Shown: positions 34,021-44,900, counted from the first letter of the stretch. The stretch: 64,000 bases of DNA from Streptomyces sp. P3 (GCF_003032475.1 NZ_CP028369.1:5270001-5334000); one strand, 5' to 3'. Numbers and translations are program-made. Notes: a model not told the origin generated them from the letters alone.

Positions 34021-35301
34021 GTGACCCCCGCACGACCAGGACCGTCGCCCGCCGCCCCAGCCGCCGTCACCGTCGTCGGGATCGGAGCGGACGGCTGGGC
34101 GGGTCTCCCGGAGGCCTCCCGCGCCGCGCTGGGCGCGGCCGAGGTCCTGATCGGAGGTCCGCGTCAGCTGGACCTCCTGCCGCCCGACTGCGCCGGCCTG
34201 CGTGTCCCCTGGCCCTCGCCGCTGCGACCCGCGGTCCCCGGCCTCCTCGCCGCGCACGCCGGCCGCCGGATCGCCGTCCTGGCCAGCGGGGACCCCATGT
34301 TCCACGGCATCGGACGCGCCCTCGCCGAGGAACTCGGCCCCGCGCGGCTGCATGTGCTGCCGCACCCCTCGTCGGTCTCGCTCGCCGCAGCCCGCCTGGG
34401 CTGGCCGCTGGAGGACGCCGAGGTCGTCACCCTCGTCGGCCGTCCCACGGCCCGCCTGGCCGCCGCCCTGCACACCGGCCGACGGCTCCTCGTCCTCGGC
34501 GCTGACGCCGCCGCCCCCGGGGAGATCGCCGCCCTGCTGCGCGACCGCGGGTTCGGGCCGAGCCCGATGCGCGTCCTCGAACAACTCGGCGGTGCGAGGG
34601 AGCACACGACCGCGCCGCGCACCGCCGACGACTGGCCCGCCGGCGGACCGCTCGGCGACGCGCTGCACATCGTCGCCGTCGAGTGCCGCCGCGCCCCGGA
34701 CGCGCTGCGGCTCGGCGCGGGCCCCGGGCTCCCGGACGAGGCGTACGAGCACGACGGCCAGCTCACCAAGCGGCACGTCCGCGCTGCCACGCTCGGCGCC
34801 CTCGCCCCCGCCCCCGGCGAGCTCCTGTGGGACGTCGGCGGCGGCTCGGGCTCCATCGCGATCGAGTGGATGCGCACACATCCCTCGTGCCGCGCGGTCA
34901 CCGTCGAGCGGGACCCGGCGCGGGCCGCGCGCATCGCCCGCAACGCCGACCGGCTCGGGGTGCCCGCACTGCGCGTGGTCACCGGCGCGGCGCCCGCGGC
35001 CCTGGCCGAACTCCCGCCGCCCGACGCGGTGTTCGTCGGCGGCGGGCTCACCGCTCCCGGACTGCTGGACGCGTGCTGGGAGGCGCTGCCGGCCGGCGGG
35101 CGACTGGTCGCCAACACCGTGACGCTGGAGTCGGAGGCGCTGCTCGCCGAGGCCCACCGCCGTCACGGAGGCGAGCTGGTGCGGCTGGCCGTGGCGCACG
35201 CCGTCCCCGTCGGCGCCTTCACCGGCTGGCGGCAGGCGATGCCGGTGACCCAGTGGGCCGTCCACAAGACCCTCGACACCTCTGCGGGAGAAGACCGATG
35301 A
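34021..35301 (+). CDS. cobL: Precorrin-6Y C5,15-methyltransferase (decarboxylating), CbiE-CbiT fusion
   Basis: 426 aa: an N-terminal tetrapyrrole methylase (CbiE; V-T-V-V-G-I-G-A-D-G-W, A-S-G-D-P-M-F-H-G-I-G) to about residue 205, and a C-terminal Rossmann methyltransferase (CbiT; W-D-V-G-G-G-S-G-S-I-A-I-E-W). The fused enzyme methylates C5 and C15 and decarboxylates the C12 acetate. GTG 34021 has GAGG upstream. It overlaps cobM by ATGA. A TAAAGT at 33968 is a possible -10 of the cobLM transcript. Confidence 0.94.
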   Translation: MTPARPGPSPAAPAAVTVVGIGADGWAGLPEASRAALGAAEVLIGGPRQLDLLPPDCAGLRVPWPSPLRPAVPGLLAAHAGRRIAVLASGDPMFHGIGRALAEELGPARLHVLPHPSSVSLAAARLGWPLEDAEVVTLVGRPTARLAAALHTGRRLLVLGADAAAPGEIAALLRDRGFGPSPMRVLEQLGGAREHTTAPRTADDWPAGGPLGDALHIVAVECRRAPDALRLGAGPGLPDEAYEHDGQLTKRHVRAATLGALAPAPGELLWDVGGGSGSIAIEWMRTHPSCRAVTVERDPARAARIARNADRLGVPALRVVTGAAPAALAELPPPDAVFVGGGLTAPGLLDACWEALPAGGRLVANTVTLESEALLAEAHRRHGGELVRLAVAHAVPVGAFTGWRQAMPVTQWAVHKTLDTSAGEDR

Positions 35302-36047
35302 CCGTGTACTTCATCGGCGCCGGACCCGGCGCCGCCGACCTGATCACGGTGCGTGGCGCGCGCACACTCGCCGCCTGCCGGGTCTGTCTGTACGCGGGCA
35401 GTCTGGTCCCGCGCGAGCTGCTCGCCGAATGCCCGCCGGGCGCGCGGCTGGTGGACACCGCCCAGCTGGACCTCGACCGGATCACCGCCGAGCTGGTGCG
35501 CGCCCACGAGGAGGGGCACGACGTGGCGCGACTGCACTCCGGGGACCCGTCGGTGTTCAGCGCCGTCGCCGAGCAGATGCGGAGGCTGGACGCGGCCGGC
35601 GTGCCCTACGAGGTCGTCCCCGGCGTGCCCGCCTTCGCGGCCGCGGCCGCGGCCCTCAAGCGCGAGCTCACCGTGCCGACCGTCGGCCAGACCGTCATCC
35701 TCACCCGGATCGCCCACCGCGCCACCGCCATGCCCGAGGGCGAGGACCTGGCCACCCTCGGCCGCAGCGGCGCGCTCATCGTGCTGCACCTCGCGGCCCG
35801 GTACGTGGACCGGGTGGTCGGCGAGCTCCTTCCGCACTACGGCGCCGACTGCCCCGCCGCCGTCGTCGCCTACGCCTCGCGTCCCGAGGAACTGGTCATC
35901 CGCGGCACGCTCGACGAGATCGCCGGCAAGGTGCAGGAGGCGGGCGTGCTGCGCACGGCCGTCATCATGGTCGGCCGGACGCTGGGAGCCGAGCAGTTCC
36001 CCGACAGCCACCTCTACTCCCCGGACCGAGACCGCCACATCTGCTGA
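35298..36047 (+). CDS. cobM: Precorrin-4 C11-methyltransferase
   Basis: 249 aa tetrapyrrole methylase: Y-F-I-G-A-G-P-G-A-A-D-L-I-T at the start, Y-A-G-S-L-V, L-H-S-G-D-P-S-V-F-S and V-V-P-G-V-P-A-F. This combination (Y-A-G-S-L and H-S-G-D-P) is diagnostic of CobM/CbiF. It methylates C11 of precorrin-4. ATG 35298 overlaps the cobL stop. The C-terminus converges on cbiD, with 109 bp of GC-rich spacer containing a short direct repeat. Confidence 0.94.
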   Translation: MTVYFIGAGPGAADLITVRGARTLAACRVCLYAGSLVPRELLAECPPGARLVDTAQLDLDRITAELVRAHEEGHDVARLHSGDPSVFSAVAEQMRRLDAAGVPYEVVPGVPAFAAAAAALKRELTVPTVGQTVILTRIAHRATAMPEGEDLATLGRSGALIVLHLAARYVDRVVGELLPHYGADCPAAVVAYASRPEELVIRGTLDEIAGKVQEAGVLRTAVIMVGRTLGAEQFPDSHLYSPDRDRHIC

Positions 36048-36156
36048 ACGCCCCGCCACGAAGGCGCGCGGACGGCGCGCACGTCGGTCGCACCGGCCGA
36101 GGCACGGGCGGCGCGCAGGTCGCCAATCGCAGGTCGCCTGTCCGCGGGTCGCGTGG

Positions 36157-37299
36157 CTACGGGCCGGCCACCGAGCTGCGGCCCACCACGGTCCCCGCGC
36201 GGTCGATGCAGATGACGTCGACCGCGACCGGGGCCCCGCGCAGCACGCCCAGCGCCTGATCGCGGGCGGCCGTCGCCACGAGGTCGCCGAGCGCGACCCC
36301 GGCCGCGGCGCACAGCTGGAGCGCGGCGAGCCCCGTGTTGGCCCCGGCCACCTCCGCGGCGAGCGCCGGGTCCGCGCCGCCCCGCCGGGACAGCTCGGCG
36401 AGGAAACCCCTGTCGACCTGGGAACGGGCGGAGTGCAGGTCGAGGTGGCCCGCGGCGAGCTTGGAGAGCTTGGCGAAGCCGCCGCAGATCGTCAGACGGT
36501 CCACGGGGTGGCGACGCACGTACTTCAGCACCGCGCCGGCGAAGTCGCCCATGTCGAGCAGGGCGTCCTCGGGCAGCCGGTACTCGGCGACGACCGTCCG
36601 CTCCGACGTCGACCCCGTGCACCCGGCGACATGTGTGCGGCCCGCGGCCCGGGCCACGTCCACGCCCCGTCGGATGGAGTCGATCCACGCCGAGCAGGAG
36701 TACGGCACGACGATCCCGGTCGTGCCGAGGATGGACAGCCCGCCGAGGATGCCCAGCCGCGGGTTCCAGGTGGAGCGGGCGATCTCCTCGCCGTGGTCGA
36801 CGGAGACGGTGATCTCGACGTCGCCGGCGCCGCCGTGCCGGGCCGCGACCTCGGCCACGTGGTCGCGCATCATCTGGCGGGGGACCGGGTTGACGGCCGG
36901 CTCCCCGACCGGCAGAGGCAGTCCGGGACGGGTGACCGTGCCCACCCCGGGCCCCGCCCGGAACACCACCCCGGTCCCGGCCGGCAGCGGCCGCACCGTG
37001 GCCCGGACCAGCGCCCCGTGCGTGACGTCCGGGTCGTCGCCGGCGTCCTTGACCACCCCGGCCATGGCGTAGTCGTCCGTCAGCTCCTCGGCCGCCAGCG
37101 TGAACGCAGGCGTCTGCCCCCTCGGCAGCGTGATCGTCACCGGGTCGGGGAACTCGCCGGTCAGCAGGGCGGTGTAGGCGGCCGCGGCGGCCGCCGTCGC
37201 ACAGGCGCCGGTCGTCCAGCCGGGCCGCAGACCGGTGTGCTTGAGTTGGGCGCCGCGGCCGCCCTTCGGGTCGCCCGCGCCTGCCACGTCACTGCTCAT
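36157..37299 (-). CDS. cbiD: Cobalt-precorrin-5B C1-methyltransferase CbiD
   Basis: 380 aa: L-R-P-G-W-T-T-G-A-C-A-T-A-A-A at the N-terminus, then S-I-L-G-T-T-G-I-V and C-G-G-F-A-K-L-S-K-L-A are CbiD hallmarks. It performs C1 methylation, the step done by CobF in the classical aerobic route. No cobF is present in the window, so CbiD probably replaces it. It is transcribed divergently from cobK, with only 18 bp between the start codons. The ribosome site upstream of ATG 37299 is weak. Confidence 0.93.
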   Translation of the reverse strand: MSSDVAGAGDPKGGRGAQLKHTGLRPGWTTGACATAAAAAAYTALLTGEFPDPVTITLPRGQTPAFTLAAEELTDDYAMAGVVKDAGDDPDVTHGALVRATVRPLPAGTGVVFRAGPGVGTVTRPGLPLPVGEPAVNPVPRQMMRDHVAEVAARHGGAGDVEITVSVDHGEEIARSTWNPRLGILGGLSILGTTGIVVPYSCSAWIDSIRRGVDVARAAGRTHVAGCTGSTSERTVVAEYRLPEDALLDMGDFAGAVLKYVRRHPVDRLTICGGFAKLSKLAAGHLDLHSARSQVDRGFLAELSRRGGADPALAAEVAGANTGLAALQLCAAAGVALGDLVATAARDQALGVLRGAPVAVDVICIDRAGTVVGRSSVAGP

Positions 37300-37317
37300 G
37301 ATCGGATCCGGACTCTC

Positions 37318-38073
37318 GTGCACGTACTGATTCTCGGCGGAACCACGGAGGCCCGCCGCCTCGCCGAGCTGCTGCACGGCACACCCGGCCTGGAGCTGAC
37401 CAGTTCCCTCGCCGGACGGGTGGCCAGTCCCCGGCTGCCGCCGGGCGAGGTCCGCGTGGGTGGCTTCGGCGGGACCGAGGGGCTGACGGCCTGGTTGCGG
37501 GAGCGGGCCGTCGACGCTGTCATCGACGCCACCCACCCCTTCGCCGGAACCATCAGCTTCCACGCGGCGCGGGCCGCCGCCACCGTCCATGTTCCCCTGC
37601 TGGCCCTGCGCCGCCCCGGCTGGGTCCCCGTCGAGGGCGACCGCTGGCACGAGGCGGACTCGCTGGAGCACGCGGCGCGGCTGCTGCCCGCGCTCGGCCG
37701 CCGCGTGTTCCTCACCACCGGACGCATGGGCCTGCCCGCCTTCGCCGCCCTGGACCAGCTGTGGTTCCTCGTACGGTCCGTCGACGCGCCCGAGGCCCCG
37801 CACCCGCCGCACGGCGAGATCCTGCTCGACCGCGGCCCCTTCACCCTGGACGGCGAGCGGGAGCTGCTGCGCCGCCACCGCATCGACGTCGTGGTGACGA
37901 AGGACAGCGGAGGAGCGGCTACCGCGCCGAAGCTGACCGCGGCGCGTGAGGCCCGGCTGCCCGTGGTCGTGGTCCGGCGGCCGGCCGTCCCCAAGGGCGT
38001 GCCCGAGGTCGAGGAACCCGAGCAGGCGGCCCGCTGGGTTACGGAGCGCCTGGCCACCGCCACCCGCACCTGA
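37318..38073 (+). CDS. cobK: Precorrin-6A reductase
   Basis: 251 aa of the CobK/CbiJ family: V-H-V-L-I-L-G-G-T-T-E-A-R-R-L-A at the start, D-A-T-H-P-F-A near residue 67, L-T-T-G-R-M-G, and V-V-T-K-D-S-G-G. It reduces precorrin-6A to 6B with NADPH. GTG 37318 is 18 bp from the divergent cbiD start, so its promoter must lie inside the cbiD coding region. A 250-residue length is normal. Confidence 0.92.
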   Translation: MHVLILGGTTEARRLAELLHGTPGLELTSSLAGRVASPRLPPGEVRVGGFGGTEGLTAWLRERAVDAVIDATHPFAGTISFHAARAAATVHVPLLALRRPGWVPVEGDRWHEADSLEHAARLLPALGRRVFLTTGRMGLPAFAALDQLWFLVRSVDAPEAPHPPHGEILLDRGPFTLDGERELLRRHRIDVVVTKDSGGAATAPKLTAAREARLPVVVVRRPAVPKGVPEVEEPEQAARWVTERLATATRT

Positions 38074-38105
38074 CTCCCCGGCCCGCCCACGCCCCGGCCC
38101 CCGCC

Positions 38106-38144
38106 GTCCGCGCGGGAGGTGCCTTCGTCCGCGCGGGAGGTGCC
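38106..38144 (+). repeat. Two-copy direct repeat downstream of cobK
   Basis: GTCCGCGCGGGAGGTGCC occurs at 38106-38123 and again at 38127-38144. It lies in the non-coding gap between the convergent cobK and cobIJ genes. Confidence 0.8.
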
Positions 38145-38253
38145 GCCCCCCGTGAGGTCCGTCGTTCTCACGCCCGCGCACCTGGTACAGGGGCAGGAGG
38201 CGTCCCCGTCGCCGGCGTCCGTGGCGCCGCCGGCGGTCCGGCGCCGCGCACAC

Positions 38254-39741
38254 TCACACCTCGGGGTACCGGCGAGGGGTCCAGACGATCTGCTCGCCGT
38301 CACCCCGCCGCACGGCCCGGGTCTGCGAGGAGCCCACCAGCAGGATCGTCCGCATGTCGACCACGGCGGGGTCCAGGTCGGCCAGCCGGACGATCCGCAC
38401 CCGCTCACCGGGGCCGCCGACGTCCCGCGCGACCACGACCGGGGTGTCCGGCGCCCGGTGCTCCAGCAGCAGCTCGCGCGCCTTGCCCACCTGCCAGGTG
38501 CGGCTGTGCGAGCCCGGGTTGTACAGGGCCAGCACCAGGTCCGCCGAGGCCGCCGCGCGCAGCCGCTCGGCGATCACCTCCCACGGCTTGAGCCGGTCGG
38601 AGAGGGAGATCGTGGCGTAGTCGTGGCCGAGCGGGGCGCCCGCTCGGGCGGCGGCCGCGTTGGCGGCGGTCACCCCCGGCAGCACCCGTACCGGAACATC
38701 CGCGTACTCGGGCTGCGAGGCGGCCTCCAGGACGGCGGTCGCCATCGCGAACACCCCCGGGTCGCCGCCGGAGACGACGGCCACCCGCCGCCCGCGCTCC
38801 GCCAGCTGCAGCGCGAACTCCGCGCGCTCGGACTCCACCCGGTTGTCGCTGCCGTGCCGCAGCTGTCCGGGCCGCACGGGCACCCGGTCGAGGTACGTGG
38901 TGTAGCCCACCAGATCGTCGGCGGCGGCCAGCGCGGCCCGGGTCTCGGGCGTCAGCCACAACGGGCCGGCCGGGCCGGTGCCGACCACCACGACGTCGCC
39001 ACGGGGCCGCACGGGACGCTCGGCGTCGACCCGGCTGGGCAGCACGGCCACCGAGAAGTACGGCACCGACTCCGGGTCCACGTCCGCCAGTTCGCCGGTC
39101 CGCTCCCCGCTCATCGTGGCCCGCTCCACGTACCGCGCCTCGTCCAGCCGCCCCGCGGCCTCCAGCGCGCGCCGCACCTTGGGGAAGGTGCGGCCCAGCT
39201 TCATCACGACCGCCACGTCGGTGGCGCCGAGCCGCGCCGTCAGCTCCTCCTCGGGCAGTGTGCCCGGCAGCACCGTCAGCACCTCCTCGCCCTCGGCGAG
39301 CGGGGCGCCCAGCCGGGCGGCGGCGGCGGACACCGACGTGACACCGGGGACGACCTCGGTCTCGTAGCGGTCGGCGAGCCGCTTGTGCATGTGCATGTAG
39401 GAGCCGTAGAACAGCGGATCACCCTCGGCGAGCACCGCGACCGTGCGCCCCGCGTCGAGATGCGCGGCGAGCCGGGCGGCCGCCTCGGCGTAGAACTCGT
39501 CCATGGCGCCCTGATAGCCGCCCGGGTGGTCGGTGGTCTCCGTGGTGACCGGGTAGACCAGCCGCTCCTCGACATGGTCGGCGCGCAGGTGCTTCGCCGC
39601 GATCGAGCGGGCGATGGACCGGCCGTGCCGGGCGCTGTGATAGGCGATCACGTCCGCCTCGCCGATCACCTCGACGGCTCGTACGGTCATCAGGGACGGG
39701 TCGCCGGGGCCGAGCCCGACGCCGTACAGCTTGCCGCTCAT
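38254..39741 (-). CDS. cobIJ: Bifunctional precorrin-2 C20-/precorrin-3B C17-methyltransferase (CobI-CobJ fusion)
   Basis: 495 aa containing two tetrapyrrole methylase domains. Residues 1-240 are CobI-like ([25 protein letters not shown]). Residues 245-495 are CobJ-like ([34 protein letters not shown]). The fusion, known in actinobacteria, carries out C20 and C17 methylation on either side of the CobG step. It overlaps cobH by ATGA and is the last gene of cobG-cobH-cobIJ. Confidence 0.94.
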   Translation of the reverse strand: MSGKLYGVGLGPGDPSLMTVRAVEVIGEADVIAYHSARHGRSIARSIAAKHLRADHVEERLVYPVTTETTDHPGGYQGAMDEFYAEAAARLAAHLDAGRTVAVLAEGDPLFYGSYMHMHKRLADRYETEVVPGVTSVSAAAARLGAPLAEGEEVLTVLPGTLPEEELTARLGATDVAVVMKLGRTFPKVRRALEAAGRLDEARYVERATMSGERTGELADVDPESVPYFSVAVLPSRVDAERPVRPRGDVVVVGTGPAGPLWLTPETRAALAAADDLVGYTTYLDRVPVRPGQLRHGSDNRVESERAEFALQLAERGRRVAVVSGGDPGVFAMATAVLEAASQPEYADVPVRVLPGVTAANAAAARAGAPLGHDYATISLSDRLKPWEVIAERLRAAASADLVLALYNPGSHSRTWQVGKARELLLEHRAPDTPVVVARDVGGPGERVRIVRLADLDPAVVDMRTILLVGSSQTRAVRRGDGEQIVWTPRRYPEV

Positions 39742-40409
39742 TCTTCCTCGCTCGCGATCGCGTTGAGCGCGGCGGCCGCGATGGCGCTGCCGCCACGGCG
39801 TCCGCGCACCACCAGGTACTCCAGGCCGAGCGTGTTCGCCGCCAGCGCGTCCTTGGACTCGGCCGCGCCGATGAACCCGACCGGCGCGCCGATCACGGCG
39901 GCGGGCCGGGCCGCGCCCTCCTCGATCATCTCCAGCAGCCGGAAGAGGGCGGTGGGCGCGTTGCCGACGGCGACCACCGAGCCCTCGAGCCGGTCCCGCC
40001 ACAGCTCCAGCGCGGCGGCGGTGCGCGTGGTGCCCAGCCGCGCCGCCAGTTCCGGCACGCCCGGGTCGGACAACGTGCACAGCACGTCGTTGGCGGCGGG
40101 CAGCCGACGCCGGGTCACCCCGCTGGCCACCATCTGCACGTCGGTGAGGATCGGCGCGCCGGTCCGCAGGGCCTCGCGGGCGCGGGCCACGACGGACGGC
40201 GTGTACGCCAGGTCCCGTACGAGGTCGACCATCCCGCAGGCGTGGATCATCCGGACCGCGACCTGGCCGACGTCGGCGGGCAGCCCTTCGAGGTCGGACT
40301 CCGCGCGGATGGTGGCGAAGGACCGGCGGTATATGGCCGCACCGTCCTTCTCGTAGTCGTAGCTGCTCACGGTGTTCGTCTCGCTGCTCTCGATGGTGGT
40401 ACGGCTCAT
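39738..40409 (-). CDS. cobH: Precorrin-8X methylmutase
   Basis: 223 aa: [23 protein letters not shown] (catalytic His in the H-A-C-G motif), D-V-Q-M-V-A-S-G-V and [13 protein letters not shown] mark CobH/CbiC. It moves the methyl group from C11 to C12 to form hydrogenobyrinate. It is coupled to cobG upstream and cobIJ downstream by 4-bp ATGA overlaps. Confidence 0.95.
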   Translation of the reverse strand: MSRTTIESSETNTVSSYDYEKDGAAIYRRSFATIRAESDLEGLPADVGQVAVRMIHACGMVDLVRDLAYTPSVVARAREALRTGAPILTDVQMVASGVTRRRLPAANDVLCTLSDPGVPELAARLGTTRTAAALELWRDRLEGSVVAVGNAPTALFRLLEMIEEGAARPAAVIGAPVGFIGAAESKDALAANTLGLEYLVVRGRRGGSAIAAAALNAIASEEE

Positions 40410-41683
40410 GAGGTGATCGCCGCCAGGGCGGCGGCGAGGTCGTCGGGGTCGGACATCGGTACGGTGCGCGTCGGACGGCCCGACCGCACGGCGGCCAGCC
40501 GGTAGCCGCCGTCCGCGGAGGCGACCACGTCGATCCGGTCGCCGTGCGGGTGCCCGCAGCGCCGTTCGCAGCCGGACCAGTAAAGCGGGAGGGGGCAGGC
40601 GTCGGCCGCGTCGACAGTGTCGGCCGCGTCGGCCCGGACGTCGGCGTGGGATTTGCCACACCCGGGCCGTCCGACACAGGCGCCGACGCGCGGCCAGGGC
40701 GAGGCCGGATCGGTGACGAGACCGGCGGCGGCGAGCCGTACGAGCGACTCGTCGCGCTGCCCCGGGGCCAGGTCCGGAACGGGGACGACAACTCCGCGCC
40801 ACGGGGTCAGCCGCAGCTCGGTCCGGGCCACCCGTGTCAACTCCCGCCACTGGAGGGCGGAGAGCCGTCCCAGCGGCACGTGCGCGGACAGGGCGTCGCC
40901 GACGACGCCGGGCGCGGGCCCCTGGGCGACCGGGACGGCGGCGACCTCCGTCCGGGGCGCACCCGCGATGCCTTCGGCGGTCAGGCGGTGGCGAACCCGC
41001 TCGGCCAATACGCTCTCGGGCAGGGGGAGTTCGGCCACCCGCCAGACTCCGCCGCCGGACTCCCGTACGGCTTCCAGGAACGTCTCGGCCGCCAGCAGCG
41101 CGGCCCGCGGCGCGTCCCGCGCGGACACCCGCACCGCACCCGGATCGAGCATCGCGCCGCCGTCGCCGGTCGCCCGCAGCGTCACGTCGGCGCCGAGCCC
41201 GGCGACGTCCCCCCGCCCGTCGTCCAGGGCGAACAGGAACCGGCCCGACAACTCCCGTGCCGGCCCGCTCGCGCACACCGCCGCGTCGAGGTCCGACAGC
41301 CAGGGCCGTACGTCGCGCAGGCCCCGTCCGTCGAGGCCGGACAGCGGCGAGGCGACGACGTTGCGCACCCGCTCGTGCCCGGCGGAGGGCAGCAGCCCGG
41401 CCGCTGCCAGCAGGGCGGCGAGCTCCGTCCCGCAGCCGTCCGCGAGACCCCGCAACTGCACGTTGCCGCGCGAGGTCAGATGAAGTTCCCCGTCGCCCAG
41501 CCGGCCTGCCGCCTCGCCGAGTGCCTCGGCCTGACGGACGCTCAGCACCCCGCCGGGCACCCGGATCCGGGCCAGCGCCCCGTCGTCCGCCGCATGCAGC
41601 CGCAACGCCCCGGGACAGGCGTCACCGCGGTCCCGTGAGACCGCTGTGGCCTGGGATGTTGGACGGACGTCAGCCGAGGACAT
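40406..41683 (-). CDS. cobG: Precorrin-3B synthase CobG (iron-sulfur mono-oxygenase)
   Basis: 425 aa sulfite/nitrite-reductase-like protein. It has two ferredoxin-like repeats and the cluster ligands C-V-G-R-P-G-C and C-E-R-R-C-G-H-P near the C-terminus. CobG uses O2 to hydroxylate C20, which is diagnostic of the aerobic route. The start is placed at ATG 41683 because TATGCT (41696-41691 on the minus strand) ends 7 nt before it, fitting a leaderless transcript; ATG 41695 is the alternative. It is divergent from the riboswitch-controlled cobN. Confidence 0.92.
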   Translation of the reverse strand: MSSADVRPTSQATAVSRDRGDACPGALRLHAADDGALARIRVPGGVLSVRQAEALGEAAGRLGDGELHLTSRGNVQLRGLADGCGTELAALLAAAGLLPSAGHERVRNVVASPLSGLDGRGLRDVRPWLSDLDAAVCASGPARELSGRFLFALDDGRGDVAGLGADVTLRATGDGGAMLDPGAVRVSARDAPRAALLAAETFLEAVRESGGGVWRVAELPLPESVLAERVRHRLTAEGIAGAPRTEVAAVPVAQGPAPGVVGDALSAHVPLGRLSALQWRELTRVARTELRLTPWRGVVVPVPDLAPGQRDESLVRLAAAGLVTDPASPWPRVGACVGRPGCGKSHADVRADAADTVDAADACPLPLYWSGCERRCGHPHGDRIDVVASADGGYRLAAVRSGRPTRTVPMSDPDDLAAALAAITS

Positions 41684-41691
41684 GGCGGCGA

Positions 41692-41720
41692 GCATACCCA
41701 CGTCCACCTGGGAGGTATGC
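41692..41720. promoter_or_regulatory. Inverted repeat between cobG and cobN
   Basis: GCATACC (41692-41698) and GGTATGC (41714-41720) are perfectly complementary with a 15-bp spacer. The left half overlaps the cobG -10 (TATGCT on the minus strand). On the other strand, TACTATGCT (41744-41752) supplies the likely -10 of cobN. This is a candidate operator for a regulator acting on both genes. Confidence 0.5.
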
Positions 41721-41755
41721 CTGTGCCCTCTTCCCCCGCCCCTTACTATGCTCTG

Positions 41756-41880
41756 CGGTGGATCATCCGGTCCGCCATCGCCACGACGGCGACAGGGGAG
41801 GAAGCCCGGTGCGAATCCGGCGCGGTCCCGCCACTGTGAACCCGGCCCTCCCAGGCCGGGCGAGCCAGGAACTCCCGCCG
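41756..41880 (+). ncRNA. Cobalamin (B12) riboswitch upstream of cobN
   Basis: The conserved elements appear in order: GAGGAAGCCCGGTGCGAATC (41798-41817), GCGGTCCCGCCACTGTGA (41822-41839) and the B12 box GAGCCAGGAACTC (41861-41873). A hairpin (CGGGG...CCCCG) ends next to the GAGGAAGG ribosome site of cobN, so control is probably on translation initiation, off when adenosylcobalamin binds. Only cobN is downstream; the cobG operon on the other strand is not covered. Confidence 0.95.
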
Positions 41881-41927
41881 TCCGACACCGCCCGGGGCGC
41901 GGACACCCCGAGGAAGGCCGACGCCCC

Positions 41928-44900
41928 ATGATCCTGCTGCTGTCGACGTCCGACACCGACCTGCTGAGCGCGCGCGCCGCCGCCGGCCCGGTCCCGTACC
42001 GGTTCGCCAACCCGTCCCGGCTCGTCCTCGACGACCTCCCCGCGCTGCTCGACGGCGCCGACCTCGTCGTCGTGCGCCTCCTCGGCGGGGTGCGCGCCTG
42101 GCAGGACGGCCTCGACCTGCTGCTCGCCGACGGCCGCCCGGTCGTCGTCCTGACCGGTGAACAGGCCCCCGACGCCCAGCTGATGGCCGCCTCCACGGTT
42201 CCCGTCGGCATCGCCGCCGAAGCCCACGCCTATCTCGCCCACGGCGGCCCCGCCAACCTGGAGCAGCTCGCCCGGTTCCTCTCCGACACGGTCCTGCTCA
42301 CCGGCCACGGCTTCGACTCCCCGGCGTCCGCCCCCACCTGGGGTCCGCTGGAGCGGCCCGCGCGGGCCGGCGCCCCCGGGGTCCCGACGATCGCCGTGCT
42401 GTACTACCGGGCCCATCACATGAGCGGCAACACCGCCTTCGTGCACGCCCTGTGTGACGCGGTCGAGGCGTCCGGCGCCCGGGCGCTCCCGCTGTACGTC
42501 GCCTCCCTGCGCGCACCCGAGCCGGAGCTGATCGAGGAACTGCGGGCCGCGGACGCGATCGTCACCACGGTGCTCGCCGCGGGCGGCACCCGCCCCGCCG
42601 AGGCGTCGGCGGGCGGCGACGACGAGTCCTGGGACGCGGGGGCGCTGACCTCCCTGGACGTCCCGATCCTCCAGGCGCTGTGCCTGACCTCCTCGCGGAC
42701 CGACTGGGAGACGAGCGACGAGGGCGTCTCCCCGCTGGACGCGGCCGGCCAGATCGCCGTCCCGGAGTTCGACGGCCGGCTGATCACCGTCCCGTTCTCC
42801 TTCAAGGAGATCGACGCCGACGGACTGCCCGCCTACGTCGCCGACCCCGAACGGGCGGCCCGCGTCGCCGGCATCGCCGTCCGCCATGCCCGGCTGCGCC
42901 ACATCCCGCCCGCCGACAAGCGTCTCGCGCTGGTGCTCTCCGCCTACCCCACCAAGCACTCCCGCATCGGCAACGCGGTCGGCCTGGACACCCCCGCCAG
43001 CGCGGTCGCCCTGCTGCGCCGGCTGCGCGAGGAGGGTTACGACTTCGGTACGGACGCCGAGGTGCCGGGGCTGGCCTCCGGCGACGGCGACGAGCTGATC
43101 CGCGCGCTCATCGAGGCGGGCGGCCACGACCAGGACTGGCTCACCGAGGAGCAGCTGGCGCGCAACCCGGTACGGATCCCGGCGGCCGACTACCGCCGGT
43201 GGTTCGCCGCCCTGCCCGAGGAGCTGCGCTCGGCCGTCGAGGAGCACTGGGGCCCGCCGCCCGGCGAGATGTTCGTCGACCGCAGCCGCGACCCGGAGGG
43301 CGACATCGTCCTCGCGGCCCTGCGCTTCGGCAACCTGCTCGTCCTCATCCAGCCGCCGCGCGGCTTCGGCGAGAACCCGATCGCCATCTACCACGACCCC
43401 GACCTGCCGCCCTCGCACCACTACCTGGCCGCCTACCGCTGGATCGCCGCGCGGACCGAGGACGGCGGCTTCGGCGCCGACGCGATGATCCACCTCGGCA
43501 AGCACGGCAACCTGGAGTGGCTGCCCGGCAAGAACGCCGGTCTGTCCGCCGCCTGCGGCCCGGACGCGGCCCTCGGCGACCTCCCCCTGGTCTACCCCTT
43601 CCTGGTCAACGACCCGGGCGAGGGCACCCAGGCCAAGCGCCGCGCGCACGCCACCCTCGTCGACCACCTCGTCCCGCCGATGGCCCGCGCCGACTCCTAC
43701 GGCGACATCGCGCGGCTGGAGCAACTCCTCGACGAGTACGCCCAGATCGCGTCCATGGACCCGGCGAAGCTGCCGGCGATCCGCGCTCAGATCTGGACCC
43801 TCATCCAGGCCGCCAAGCTCGACCACGACCTCGGTCTCGCCGACCGCCCGGACGACGACGGCTTCGACGACTTCCTGCTGCACGTCGACGGCTGGCTCTG
43901 CGAGGTCAAGGACGCCCAGATCCGCGACGGCCTGCACGTCCTCGGCAACCCGCCGGCCGGCGCTGACCGCGTCAACCTCGTTCTCGCGATCCTGCGTGCC
44001 CGCCAGATCTGGGGCGGTGCCACCGCGCTGCCCGGCCTGCGCGAGGCGCTCGGCCTCGACGAGTCCGCCGCGACCCGTACGACGGCCGACGAGGCGGAGG
44101 CCCGGGCCCGGGCCCTCGTCCGGGCGATGGAGGACGCGGGCTGGGATCCGGCCGCCGTCCCGGCCGAGCACGGCGAACAGGTCGCCGCCGTCCTGGAGTT
44201 CGCCGCCCGCGAGGTCGTCCCGCGGCTGGCGGGCACCACCGCCGAACTCGACCACGCCGTGCACGCGCTGGCCGGCGGATTCGTGCCTGCGGGCCCCTCC
44301 GGCTCGCCGCTGCGTGGTCTGGTCAACGTCCTGCCGACCGGCCGCAACTTCTACTCCGTCGACCCCAAGGCCGTCCCCTCCCGGCTCGCCTGGGAGACCG
44401 GTCAGGCCCTCGCCGACTCGCTCCTGGAGCGCTACCGCACCGACAACGGCGAATGGCCGACGTCCGTCGGGCTGTCCCTGTGGGGCACGAGCGCCATGCG
44501 CACCGCCGGCGACGACGTGGCCGAGGCCCTCGCCCTGCTCGGCGTCCGCCCCGTCTGGGACGACGCCTCGCGCCGGGTGACCGGCGTGGAGCCCGTCCCG
44601 CAGGAGGAGCTGGGCCGCCCGCGCATCGACGTGACCCTGCGTATCTCGGGCTTCTTCCGGGACGCCTTCCCGCACACGATCGGGCTGCTGGACGACGCCG
44701 TCCGCCTCGCGGCCTCGCTCGACGAGCCGGCCGACGTCAACCACGTGCGCGCGCACGTCCGGGCCGACCTGGCGGCGCACGGCGACGAACGCCGGGCCAC
44801 CACCCGCATCTTCGGCTCCCGCCCGGGGACGTACGGCGCCGGCCTGCTCCAGCTCATCGACTCCCGCGACTGGCGCACCGACGCCGACCTCGCCGAGGTC

